From NCBI GenBank assembly GCA_034440635.1, contig JAOTON010001931.1, positions 124,001 through 188,000 of the forward strand: a stretch of 64,000 nt of DNA, read 5' to 3'. The DNA is from Lepas anatifera. Taxonomy: Eukaryota > Arthropoda > Thecostraca > Lepadidae. Positions 24,893-64,000 of this stretch are shown here, one piece after another. The notes below the pieces were generated by a model. It was not told where the DNA came from and did not search any database. It saw only the letters and a list, made by a program, of their open reading frames with translations. The position numbers were made by a program, and so were the translations under genes. Positions within the stretch are counted from its first letter, which is position 1; every line of letters begins with the position of its first letter.

Positions 24893-25812
24893 CACGTCCA
24901 GATTGGACCACACAGCGTTGCTGCTCACAGCACAGTCAGCAGTCTCCCATCCAATGCCACATCCCTAACCAGAGGCATGAAGCAAAGTGACGGCGATGCC
25001 TGCGCTGCCCAGGCCGGCACCCCGATGGCGTCACAGTGCCCTCTCCCGACAGCGGGCCCGCCACCACTCTCAGCTGGAACCAACCACCAAGCGGCTTGGC
25101 GCAACCAGGCAGGCCGGGCACAGACCACCGCCGTCCAAGGCAGCGCCACCCTCAGGCGGGAGACGTGAAGATGCACCTCCCTGAGACCTGTCGACATGAC
25201 AGGAGTTGCCGCCATGCAAGTCACGTATTGTAGGGACGAGGAGCGCAGAAGTCGGCCGTCGTATCTCCGGCCACCGCCGGCAGTACGTGCACTCCCTCAA
25301 CCAGGTGGCTCGCCGGAGGCCGAGGTGGATGCGGGTAGAGTTGGCAGTTCACAACCCCGGCAGCGCCACCGCAGGCAGGAAGTCTCGCGGCCGGAGAAGT
25401 CGCCTGGTTGGGCCACCGGAAGCACGGTCAACATCTCCCCGGAGCTGAACACCCCGAGTCCGTGCGGGCGCCCGTGGAGAGCGGGGGACGCACTAGGCAG
25501 AAACCATCCGGGAAGGCGGCACCCGGTGGGGAGTTCTTCGGGCAGGGCCGCATCGCAATCACTCGCAGACGACGGAGGGGATCCAGACTCGGCGCAGCCC
25601 CGCCGACCTCCGGGAAGGTCACAGGAGCGCCGGGCACAGACGCCGGCAGATGTGACACCACAAAGGCAGCAGGGATGAAAGGAGCGGGCGCGCCCGCAGA
25701 ACGCCCCCGCTGGACGGCGGGGGCGCGCACAACGACCAGCCGGCGCCTGCAGGGCGCTAGCAGTCCCCCAACTGGAAGACGCAGACTTGGCACGAGAGGG
25801 GAGGGGGGGCAT
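24893..25812. other. GC- and CpG-rich block of unknown nature
   Basis: About 0.9 kb of strongly GC- and CpG-rich DNA is open on both strands, in several overlapping frames (for example 25196-25678 plus and 25297-25812 minus). The conceptual proteins are rich in Arg, Pro, Ala and Gly and show no family I recognise, so the frames are more likely a product of composition than genes. It could be a CpG island or an untranslated part of a retroelement. Confidence 0.4.
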
Positions 25813-26224
25813 TAGGAAAGAATCACAGGGGCTGAAATGATCTAGGTGTACAGTGGCGGTGTTTTAAGACTGGGGAAAATTTGAAAGACGGTGGTATAGG
25901 CTTCAAGAGACGGGAAAGACACGGGGGCCTGTCTCCGACTTCCTTTAACCTATATTTTACTATAACTTCCCCTGTTTTGGAACAATATCAACCACTCACC
26001 CGGCACGCGATTGGTCAATCTTACCAGAAGGCTACACGGGCAAAAAACAGGGCACCGGGCATCTTTTAGAATATGTAGAGTACAACCCTAGAATCGTCTC
26101 TCGTCCTGCAGAGAAGAGACTTATAAGGTCCTACTCTACCAAGACTGTTACAGTAGATTCGACTAGCATAGAAAAGATAAAGTGGAACAAAAATAACCAA
26201 ATTGCATGCCTCAATACAGCAATG

Positions 26225-26672
26225 AATAGCGATAGAGCGTTTATTTTAACTTCATTAGATTCGCCTTGTCATTGCGGTTCTAATGATATGCATTTTGCCT
26301 AATTTGACCTTGACCTGACCTCAGTTCAGATAAAACCCTTGATTTGACCTAGCAAGGTTATATTATATATCATTCGATTCGGCTTGCCGTGAGGATTCAT
26401 ATAGTTCAAATTATTTTGTTGTATCTTAACTTGTTCAGATGAAATGACCGAAAACCTTCATTTACATCTTATCCCTATGATGGCATGTTTTGACCGCTGG
26501 TAACCTTAAATGTGACCTGACAAAAAATGGTTTATTATTTTCGATAGAGAATTAAATGGGCTACCCAACGCCGTTTACCGTTTTTCGTTATCTAGCGTGA
26601 TTTTCGAGAATTTAGAGGGGCGGGTATCCGCCCCCGTCAAGGCAAAGGTGGCTCACACCCCTCAATGCGCGT
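26225..26672 (+). mobile_element. TTAA-type MITE, family 2, left-truncated
   Basis: The right end reads CCTCAATGCGCGTG followed by TTAA (26673-26676). The interior aligns directly with 27995-28445 and has many TGACCT hexamers. The left end has been lost. Confidence 0.7.
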
Positions 26673-26676
26673 GTTA

Positions 26677-27617
26677 AGTCCCTGATTTGTGTTACAAGAT
26701 CGTTATTCCATATCTACGGTGCTGAAATGAACAAAGAAAATTTCCAATAAACAAAGGCGGTGAAATTGCTCAAAGTGCTTTATATGCCTCGATATCCGGT
26801 CTCTGTACGATAATGCTAGCACAACTATTGCAGTCATGGGTCTGGGCTGGGCATTTTGTAGAAAATCATGAAGGGCAGCAATATGAGAAAATTTATGCAG
26901 GTCAGCTAGTTTCAAGATGTTGTATTTTTTAATGGGGCTGGTGTGTGCAAGATAATCGGCTGCGTCTATAATTCTCACGATTTTTTTAGCGTTCTTATTC
27001 GTTTTAGTCTAGAAGGGAAGCTAGACCCCCAGACTTGAATACCATAGGAGAGATGAGGCAATACTAAATAATTTTAAAGAAGGATGTTTCCTATTTTTAA
27101 GAAGGATCTTCTTTTTGCGATAATACCAATGTTGCGGGAGGCTGTACCTACTCTCAACACTTCTGATGTACGAGTTCCATTTAAACTTTTCAGCGATGGT
27201 GATGCCTAAATGTTTTGCCGAGTGCTGTCGCCGGACTGTCTCACTATTACACTTAAGTTAGTTTCATTATTAGTACTGGAAAAAAGTTGGTAAGATGACT
27301 TTTTGGGGTTGACTGAGAGCCAATTGCTAGTAAGCCAGTTCATAATTAGTGGGATGTTTCTATTGACAATTTGTTGTAATTCAGAGTTATTCTTCGCCAC
27401 GAAAGCTAGCAAAGTGTCGCCAGCGAATTGGGAAAAATTTGCAATCATGCGAACTAGAGACGATGTCGTTTATATGTAGCAAAAAAGAATTGTGTCAGAC
27501 ACCCCTAAATTGGACACACATTGGTCCGACCTGTCTAACCTCCGGGCTGTTATCGATTAGCGAAACTGTTATTGGAAGAAATGAAGCATTGCAAAATGTC
27601 TTCGATTCTGTAATAAC
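26677..27617 (-). pseudogene. decayed non-LTR reverse transcriptase fragment
   Basis: On the minus strand, 27206-27448 encodes FAGDTLLAFV (the catalytic FADD box with D changed to G) followed by the RT thumb-side phrase NWLTSNWLSVNPKKS. 26703-26978 encodes the C-terminal part (RIIDAADYLAHTSPIKKYN and ILKLADLHKF). Stops and frame changes lie between. The fragment is bounded by TTAA tetranucleotides belonging to two family-2 MITEs. Confidence 0.7.
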
Positions 27618-27621
27618 TCTT

Positions 27622-28445
27622 AACACGCGCATTGACGTGGGGGCTGGTACCCGCCCCCTTCTGGTTTTTCGGAGATAGCATAAAAACGGTGGTGCGTAGC
27701 GCCGCCGTACTTGACATACCTTTTCTCTTATCATTTTTACAACTTTTTTCAAAATTTTAAGGTTGGGTCATCTCAGGTCAGGTCGCCAGTACAGGTCAAG
27801 TGACCTGACCTAAAAAAAGTTTAAGATATCATAAGTCGGAACAGGGTGAATTAATCCGATTGAAACTCATATCACAAAATTGGCCCACCGATTTCTCTAA
27901 AATTTGTTCCGGTATTTTTTATATCAATGACCTAAGGTCAGGTGCGAGTCATGACCTCTCCATTGGAAATACATGGGGATATGGTTTTAACTGAATAACT
28001 TAGTAACTGATGGTGATAGAGCGTTTATTTTAACTGCATTAGATTTGCCTTGTCTGCGGTTCTAATTATATGCGTTTTATATAATTTTACCTTGACCTGA
28101 CCTCAGGTCAGGCAAAATCTTTAATTTAACCTAGCAAGGTCATGTAATATATCATTCGATTCGGCTTGCTGCGAGGATGCATACAGTTCAAGTCGTTTTT
28201 CTCTATCTTTACTTGTTCAGATGTAATGACCGAAAAACCTTCATTTACATGTTATCCCTATGACGTCATGTTTTGATCTCTAATGACCTTAAATTTGACC
28301 TTACAAAAAATAATTCCAATATTTTCGATGGAGAAGTGAATTGGCTGCCCAACATCGTTTACCGTTTTTCGCTACCCACCGTGGTTCTCGAGATCTTAGG
28401 GGGAGGGTACCCACCCCCCGTCAAAGCAAAGGTGGCTCAGGCCCT
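27622..28445 (+). mobile_element. TTAA-type MITE, family 2, right-truncated
   Basis: The left end is TTAA (27618-27621) then CACGCGCATTGACG, a GC hairpin and a GGTTTTTCGGAGATAGC box. The interior carries many AGGTCA/TGACCT hexamers. The GTACCCACCCCCCGTCAA block near the right end remains, but the terminal inverted repeat is lost after about 28445. Confidence 0.7.
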
Positions 28446-28449
28446 ATGT

Positions 28450-29606
28450 CCCTATGTCCTATGTCCTATGCAGGATAGCGAAAAATGCGAACGCTGGTGG
28501 ATACCTTGTAATTTATAAGGAAAGACAATGTCGTCCAACTCTTGGTTCAGGTTGATATTGAGGTCATGGCAGGTCAAAGAAGGTGACAGGCTAGAGAAGG
28601 GTTTCTGGGCTCTAGCGTCTGACTGAGTCGAGTTAGGGGTAGTTATTAGGGACAGTTGTCTTCCTCTCGTTAAGATGAATTAAAAGATGTATGAACTAAC
28701 CATACGATGTAAAAAATAAACATGCCAACCTGAGGCTAGGTCATGGTCACCGTCTGTCCTCACGTAGTCACACGGGAGCCTCGGCCGCCAAATTACCACC
28801 GGGCCACAAATCTACTAAAGTAGCGCACGATACTGAGATAGGTATAGCGGATACTCGCCAAAACTAGAATCTCTAGCCTGGATCCCTCGAATAAAACCCA
28901 GCGTACTTTTTTGCTCTCACTACGGTGGAACATTTTAGCTGAGATCGTGTGCAGGAAGTCAAGCATGACGCCCAGAGCCCGATCTCCATGTGTTGCCCTT
29001 TGGCAAATTCTCCATACGTCGAATTTGGCGATTTCTATGGCTGAAAACAAATACTCCTGGCAAAACTCGGGCCCCTGCACCCCTGATTATTGGTATGCTG
29101 TCCAAGGTCGTCGCCGTCGGTGTAACTGGTCGAGGTTATCGCTGGCCTGTAAAACACTGCCAGATATCTGCCAGGCGCGCTCCCAGTTCGTTTGTTTGGG
29201 GAGGCACAGTTCTGAAGTAGATCTGTTGTGAACATCTGTAACCGATGCCTATTGCATGCAGTGACGCGCCTTAGTTGGGACTATGGTTGTCCGCGTCTTT
29301 ATACGCCGGTGGTATGAAGGATATGATCTCGAGGCAGAGTGCTTATGCTCTTCTGTTGAGCTGCGTCGTCTGGCCTGTGCGTACTGTGGTTTTGTGGGAT
29401 AGATGGCTCATTCGTTCTTGCTCGCCCGAGGAAGCAGATAGTTCTGATTTGTTCTGACATATGTTGTCATTGCAGTCGTCACATTGGTGTTATTGGTTGT
29501 CGCCATGTGCCGGAGATACTGACGCATTCCCTGCGTTTCAGGTGCTTAACCAATGCACGCGGCGTGTCGTTTAATATCCAGAAGTAGAGTCGCATTTTAC
29601 CGAACC
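28450..29606. other. SCP2: upstream region of SCPx, nothing specific seen
   Basis: This holds the presumed promoter and 5' UTR of SCPx. No TATA box at a convincing distance or other defined element could be supported. A small open frame at 28911-29231 shows no recognisable family. Confidence 0.35.
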
Positions 29607-58709
<29,103 letters not shown>

Positions 58710-58736
<27 letters not shown>

Positions 58737-59276
58737 CTGGGCCAGTACCGAGCCAGGCTGTAGCTGGGCCAGTACCGGGCCAGGCTGTAGCTGGGCCAGT
58801 ACCGAGCCAGGCTGTAGCTGGGCCAGTACCGGGCCAGGCTGTAGCTGGGCCAGTACCGAGCCAGGCTGTAGCTGGGCCAGTACCGGGCCAGGCTGTAGCT
58901 GGGCCAGTACCGAGCCAGGCTGTAGCTGGGCCAGTACCGGGCCAGGCTGTAGCTGGGTCAGTACCGAGCCAGGCTGTAGCTGGGCCAGTACCGGGCCAGG
59001 CTGTAGCTGGGCCAGTACCGGGCCAGGCTGTAGCTGGGCCAGTACCGAGCCAGGCTGTAGCTGGGCCAGTACTGGGCCGGGCTGTAGCTGGGCCATTACC
59101 AAGCCGGGCTGTAGCTGGGCCAGTACCGGGCCAAACTGTAGCTGGGCCAGTACCGGGCCGGGCTGTAGCTGGGTCAGTACCGGGCCAGACTGTAGCTGGG
59201 CCAGTACCGGGCCAAACTGTAGCTGGGTCAGTACCGGGCCGGGCTGTAGCTGGGCCAATGCTGGGCCGGGCTGTAG
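58710..59276 (+). repeat. 27-bp array of the terminal SCPx codons and stop (21 units)
   Basis: Twenty-one units of exactly 27 bp (567 bp), starting with CTGGGCCAGTACCGGGCC at 58710 and each ending CTGTAG. In the SCPx frame every unit would read LGQYRA(K/R)L followed by TAG, so the gene has 21 in-frame stops in a row. Most units read CAGGCTGTAG; the first and two later ones read CAAACTGTAG. The long frames in other phases and on the minus strand are artefacts. It forms the start of the 3' UTR. Confidence 0.95.
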
Positions 59277-59720
59277 CTGGGGGTGTCGGCGGCTCGCGGG
59301 TCCTATCGTCTTGCTGTTCTCCGACTGAGGAATGGGTTTACGGCCGCAGATGGTAATGGGATGAGGTTGATGGGCTAATTGTTTATATATGCGCTTATAT
59401 ATGCCGCTAGAGTGCCATAGCGACGGGGTACTGTGATTCTGTGTGATGATTGGGGTTTCGGGCTGCGACTAGAAGCCCAGTTGAAAAAAAATGCGACAGG
59501 ACTCGCTTGGCTTGTTTTGGAATGGATAGCTTCTGTTGACAGGTGTTTCACTCCATTGGTTGACTATGTTGAATTTTATGTGTACGATTGTGGTCTCAGT
59601 TCTTGAAAGGGACTCCGTGATTCCGGAAATAAGCTAGGTAGGGAATAATTGTGCAATTCATTGTAACGTTTTTCTCATTTCTTTGGTTAAGTTTTCGATT
59701 TTTTAATGATTAAACTCGTC

Positions 59721-60737
59721 TTAGAGGCATTGTGGCACCTTTATAATGGGATTTGAATTGAGACAGCAATGTGATTGAGTATGCCAAGAAACCGCTTGAT
59801 CGGTAATTAATTTGTCCTAGAACTTACCGTTGGCGGAGAAGACAAGTAAAAACGTCACCCCCTGTCGACCCCGTCCTTCTCGAGTTGTCACGTGATCATT
59901 GCTAATCATGAAAATGTGATGTTATGCTAACGTTATGCTGGGTAGTCAATTTTTTCTACCTGGACATCATGCAAAAACTGTGTGCTAAACATGGCTTTGG
60001 TACTGGCGATTACTAATGCTTCCGAACCTAACCTACCTGATTGACTAGTTTCAAACGCGAAATATATTTTAATATATCGAGAGAATAGCAGAAATAACAG
60101 CACAACATTTTAACACATCGCAAGCCGATTTGACGTCATGACGGTTTGGAGGTTTTTTAACCTAAAAAAATGTAAATTGAATAAAGTGAAATATTGGGCT
60201 TACGGGTCAAATCTTTGTTGAGTTCTCGGAGGTTTTATTGCAGATTGGGCACCATGCTGTATATGTCAAGGGGAATGACCTAAGGCCCTAGATGACCTAA
60301 GGAAATGGCTAAAGGCCCTAGTCAGGGTCAAATATTAGCCCACATAAAGCCAAATTCATTATTTTCAATAAACATTGTCCCTAAAACCACTCTAGCCTGG
60401 AATTGCGCTGAGGTGCTTCATTCCTTTTGAAGGAAATAAGACACCTTTGTAAAGGGATTTGGACCGAAATATCGGTCTTTGTGGAAAGTTGGGCGTCTTC
60501 AGATCGTAGTTCTGCATGCCTCCTGACCCGAACCGCCCCTGGGCGCTCCCCTGCCAACTGGCACGCAAGCGCACGCCACGCAACTTAAAATGAAGGGAGG
60601 GGATGGGCTCTGCTCAGAAAACCTATGTATCGGAAAAGGGAGGGTTTTGGAGCAAAACAAGTTGCGAACCAGGGCTTTTTATTTGGTATAAACACTGATG
60701 TGCTAGTTCAAATACCGTAAGGGTGCCACATTCCCCT
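59721..60737 (+). mobile_element. TTAA-type MITE, family 3, long diverged copy
   Basis: Left GGCATTGTGGCACCTTTATAA (20-base core GCATTGTGGCACCTTTATAA) and right AGGGTGCCACATTCCCC are inverted termini of family 3. TTAA follows at 60738; the left tetranucleotide is changed to TTAG. At about 1 kb it is longer than the other copies and may hold a further insertion near 60410-60480. Confidence 0.6.
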
Positions 60738-60744
60738 TAAGGGA

Positions 60745-62260
60745 TACTATTCTCTAAAAACACGCTGTCCCGTACAGGTCCGTCTGTGCTTTTGCGTCAC
60801 GTGCGCTGCACCTTTCCCGTGAATAATAGTACCCGACTTGTATACTTAACGGATGCTAGTGCTGTGATCGCGGCGTGGCTCTTACACGGCTTTGTACTGT
60901 TTCCGGTATCCAGCCCGGCCGGGCACGCAGGAGCTGGTTCCGGTGTAAAACCCGGCGGTGCCTGATGGTCTGTTTGTATCGGACCGTGCCCGATCACGTG
61001 ACGCCTCAGATGCGGTCAGGAGTCCGCTCTGTGAGAGCAGGTGAGCGTGATTATGGCCTCACGCAAACTGAGCGGGCCCACCGTTACGGCATGGGCAGAG
61101 CGGGCTGTGGTTTTCCAGGAGGGGCTTATAGAGGAGTGTCTTATGATTGTGGGGAAGTGAGGGAACATGAGGCTCCGGAGCGTTATGTGACCTCGCGTGG
61201 ATGTGGTTGGGGGTTAGCTATGCTGCTGACACACACCAGCCTCGTGTCGGGCCGCAAGTGATATCCAACACAATAGTTCAAAGTTTTTCCCGCTGTGTCC
61301 GTGTTGGCGTTTTGTCTACTGTTGCAACGGCACACATGGTGGTAGCGTGCCTGTTTCACGTAGCGTACGAATTTTGTAGAGTTACGGTCAGCCTTTTGGT
61401 GATCTCAATAGCTGGTGAAAGGCATTTGTAATTAAATGAGTGGAGAGTGACATTTTGTTATGGACGGATTAAATCTTGCCATGTCTGTAATTGAATTTAC
61501 CTTGGAAGGTGGTGATTGGCGCTGGTGACGACAGGGCAGCACCATGTCCTTTAAACATTAAGAATGTCGGAACAATGACCGTGTTCTGAAGCAGTTGTAT
61601 ATTTGGTATTCAGGGGTCATTTTTTGGGAGCGTACTCCCAGCTTATGCGCAGCTTAATAGTTATATATGCTCGATTTAGAAAATGGTTCGCAATATACTT
61701 ACCCAACCCCCAAAAATGTGTTTGCTTCTATCTTGAGCCTTGCCTTGTGCGCAACTAAACCCAAATGTGCGAAGATGTTGTCGAAACAAAAACTCACACG
61801 TGATATTATTTTATGGCACAATGGTACCCGAACACACCGAACGAAACTAAGACAGTCATACGGGCTATAGTCAGAGGCTGTTTGGGACTGCCTTACAGAA
61901 CAGTCTGTATCACGTTGCTTCACGACGTCGAACTCGCCGGAAGCTGGGACGCGTTCACCCAAACTTAACCTGCTTCACAAACGTGCGTGCACCCAAAAGG
62001 TGACGCTTCAGAGAACGCGTGTGTGGTTGAGGCGATGATGACCCTGCTGGCTGTGCCCCAGCAAACTCGTGGAGAACAGGCATGTCCTAGAGCGTAGGGA
62101 GGCATCGAATACAATGCTGATTGAATCTGGCGCAGTTTTCTACTCTAACCAAACTATGCCCTGCTACTGTGTGTTGCTGGCCAGATTCAGCCATCTTTTA
62201 GTATTTATTCTGAACACGAGCGTGCTGTAATATTGCCAGGCCATTCACTGTGCTACAGAC
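60745..62260. other. region between SCPx and the Ig gene, nothing specific seen
   Basis: No convincing exon was found between the two convergent genes. Open frames such as 60875-61261 have no recognisable family. Confidence 0.4.
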
Positions 62261-62266
62261 AACTTG

Positions 62267-62710
62267 TTAAAATTCGCTGCCCGACCTCGCTTTCTCCACC
62301 TCCTCGATCTCGTGAACAATCGTCTCCAGCAGTTCATTCTTCTCCTCGCTGTCCATAGGGGAACCCGCGCCGCTGTCGGGTCCTTCCACATCCGTCCTGC
62401 CCTCTCCCTGAGCCTGGGCCGGTACCGGTGGCTGGCTCTGCTCGGCTCGGATGCTGCCGCCCCCTCCACTGCGACCAGCTCCTCGGAGGAGCGGCCTCCA
62501 GCCGCCGGGCTCGGCTCCCACCGTGAAGGGGGCGCTGGTGGCGTGTCCGGCGCGACAGAGGTAGGTGCCCAGGTGGCGTGGCTGGGGGTAGGTCAGCACC
62601 AGCCGCGACCCCAGCGCCGTCTGCTGGACGCTGAAGTGTCGCCGGTCCCAGAGCACCAGCTGGCCCTCCGCCACCAGGCCGGGGCCCGACGGCTTCAACC
62701 ACTGCACCGG
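62267..62710 (-). CDS. immunoglobulin-domain protein, terminal exon
   Basis: On the minus strand, 444 nt after TGCCGCAG| ending in TAA (62267-62269). It encodes the second half of an Ig-like domain: PVQWLKPSG with the core Trp, FSVQQTALGSRLVLTYPQP, and HLGTYLCRAGH with the D/H-x-G-x-Y-x-C pattern of the F strand. A Gly/Ser/Pro-rich tail follows, then an acidic end (EEKNELLETIVHEIEEVEKA). No membrane segment is visible, so a secreted or extracellular-matrix protein is possible. The family member cannot be named. Only two exons are in view; the 5' part lies beyond the window or in unrecognised exons. Confidence 0.7.
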   Translation of the reverse strand, partial: PVQWLKPSGPGLVAEGQLVLWDRRHFSVQQTALGSRLVLTYPQPRHLGTYLCRAGHATSAPFTVGAEPGGWRPLLRGAGRSGGGGSIRAEQSQPPVPAQAQGEGRTDVEGPDSGAGSPMDSEEKNELLETIVHEIEEVEKARSGSEF

Positions 62711-63014
62711 CTGCGGCACGCACGTGAGGAGCGCTGGTCAGTCGAGGACAGACACTGGGTCGGTTCGCACGGGAGATGTAAAAGGGGTACCTGCTCTTTT
62801 ATTTTTATTGTTTTTGGGCTGCGTATTTTCTTGAAATATATTGTTTTGTCATATTCATCGGTTCTCGGGTCTTATTCAAGGCCTGAGAAGGCTCAATGGC
62901 TCTACGAATGCAGTTCAATCTATGACCGTTATTGAAAAACATGTGAATGCGTTTTCGTCACCAGCTCCCTCGAGTAGTGGGTTTGTGTGTTTCAGTAACG
63001 TCAGCGCGGCGACT

Positions 63015-63090
63015 CGGCTTACCTGGGCGCTGTAGCCGTGCACCGCACAGTTCGGCTTACCTGAGCGGTGTAGCCGTGCACCGCACAGTT
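63015..63090 (-). repeat. 38-bp tandem pair of an exon end with its splice donor
   Basis: Two adjacent 38-bp copies (63015-63052 and 63053-63090) differ at two bases. Each contains, on the minus strand, AACTGTGCGGTGCACGGCTA, then CAG|GTAAGCCG. The copy at 63053-63090 is the exon end and donor used here; the other lies in the intron. Using the outer donor would insert 38 nt and shift the frame. Confidence 0.9.
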
Positions 63091-63229
63091 GAGCACCAGC
63101 TTCTCGGGCTGGAGGTGGACGGAGGTGACGTGAGGTCCGAAGGGCGGCGGACCGCCTCCGGGGAACGGCTGCGGTCCGCCCCCGGGGAACGGCTGCGGAG
63201 GCGGGTACGGCCGTCCGCCGCCCCAGCGG
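63061..63229 (-). CDS. immunoglobulin-domain protein, penultimate exon
   Basis: 169 nt on the minus strand between GGCTTCCAG| and GCTCAG|GTAAGC. It encodes a Pro/Gly-rich segment (PYPPPQPFPGGGPQPFPGGG) and then the first Ig strands, VTSVHLQPEKLVLNCAVHG, with the B-strand Cys that would pair with the Cys of the next exon. It ends in phase 0 at TAQ and joins PVQW. Its start phase requires an upstream exon not identified here. Confidence 0.7.
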
Positions 63230-63239
63230 CTGGAAGCCA

Positions 63240-64000
63240 AACTAGTGGTAACTCGCCCGCCGGGCAACTAATGCAGCTTTGGCCCTGGATGGGGTGTTGG
63301 AAATCCGACCCTCATTGTGGTGAGCCATGGAAAATGTTTTCTTATGACTATCCGTAAATGTTGGAATGATATGTGAGGAAGATAAATCCAAACTGCCTCC
63401 TAAAACAGCACCAAAAACATCAGCGACTTCTGATCTCGTCATGCTCCTAATAGTTCAATTCCGTCAAATATAAAATAGCTAAAGACAGGGAGGGAATTAC
63501 GTGCGACCTTGAAAAGCTGGATCGGGAACGGATTTCATGCAGCGCTGCAGACCCAAGTTTGGAAGATTACTCCTTAATGGATCTGGTTTCGGAGTGACGT
63601 CTGAAAAGATACAGCTTTCTGGGCTTTGGACATGTCCCTATTGTGATCAAATATTCTGGTTTTCACTTAACTGGTATCATGCCTTGCGTGGCGAATTGAG
63701 GCGGAAACTGCAACTTAGCTTGTCTATGTTACTCGCAAAATTGTCCTTTTATTACAGTTAAAAGTCACCAACACACTTAAGTCCATTGGCAGCTGAAGTC
63801 TGAGGTATACGGCTGAATATTTACACGAACGTCTAAGATAACATGACAACAACATGCATACAACATGATAACATGATGCTACGCTAGAAAAGTTTGACAT
63901 ATTGTTTGAAATACAGTTTGATACACATGACAACTAGAAATAAACCATCATTTTTATTGCATGGATTTCAAAAGAGGGGCCGAAGGAAGGGACGGATCTA
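63240..64000. other. right edge of window, nothing specific seen
   Basis: Probably intron of the Ig gene or its upstream region. No further exon could be supported. Confidence 0.4.

Noticed and set aside
25196..25815. Arg/Pro-rich open frames as possible genes
   Set aside because: Overlapping frames on both strands in high-GC DNA, with no recognisable domain; composition alone explains them.

Overview
This is a 64-kb piece of animal nuclear DNA. The evidence is a protein-coding gene split by nine GT-AG introns, a eukaryotic tRNA gene with internal promoter boxes and a T-run terminator, two kinds of non-LTR retrotransposon, many MITEs with target-site duplications, satellites and microsatellites. 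The main gene is most like arthropod SCPx proteins. The source is probably an invertebrate, perhaps an arthropod or crustacean; I cannot name the species from sequence alone.

Layout: 1-1933 is AT-rich with one hAT-type MITE. 1942-17894 is a giant inverted-repeat (foldback) element of about 16 kb, bounded by inverted termini and a perfect 9-bp target duplication. Its arms are filled with a degenerate 22-bp GGTCTC-containing satellite. A second 4.7-kb satellite-bearing hAT-like element (8485-13152) sits inside it with its own 8-bp duplication, and a TTAA-type MITE sits in its right arm. 18314-20302 is a smaller, decayed element of the same design. 20406-24008 holds a nest of hAT MITEs with a broken CR1-like LINE. 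24009-28445 holds GC-rich DNA of unknown nature, TTAA MITE fragments and a dead LINE.

29607-58736 (+) is SCPx (sterol carrier protein 2 / 3-ketoacyl-CoA thiolase): ten exons that join in phase into about 542 codons, the usual length of the family. One base is missing in the C-run of the GHPLGATG motif. The introns hold a 3.2-kb foldback with a TTAA element inserted on its axis, a SINE, further MITEs, a complete-looking 5.5-kb LINE with a 6-bp target duplication, and a tRNA-Thr(AGT) gene. 62267-63229 (-) holds the last two visible exons of an immunoglobulin-domain protein.

The most unusual signal is that exon edges have been tandemly amplified. In SCPx the last codons of exon 3 plus its 5' splice site form a ~31-bp minisatellite of roughly 55 copies, the 3' splice site and start of exon 7 form a 40-bp array, and the last nine codons with the stop codon form exactly twenty-one 27-bp units. 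In the neighbouring Ig gene an exon end plus its splice donor is present as a 38-bp tandem pair. A second theme is TTAA-type MITEs packed with AGGTCA/TGACCT hexamers, the nuclear-receptor half-site.
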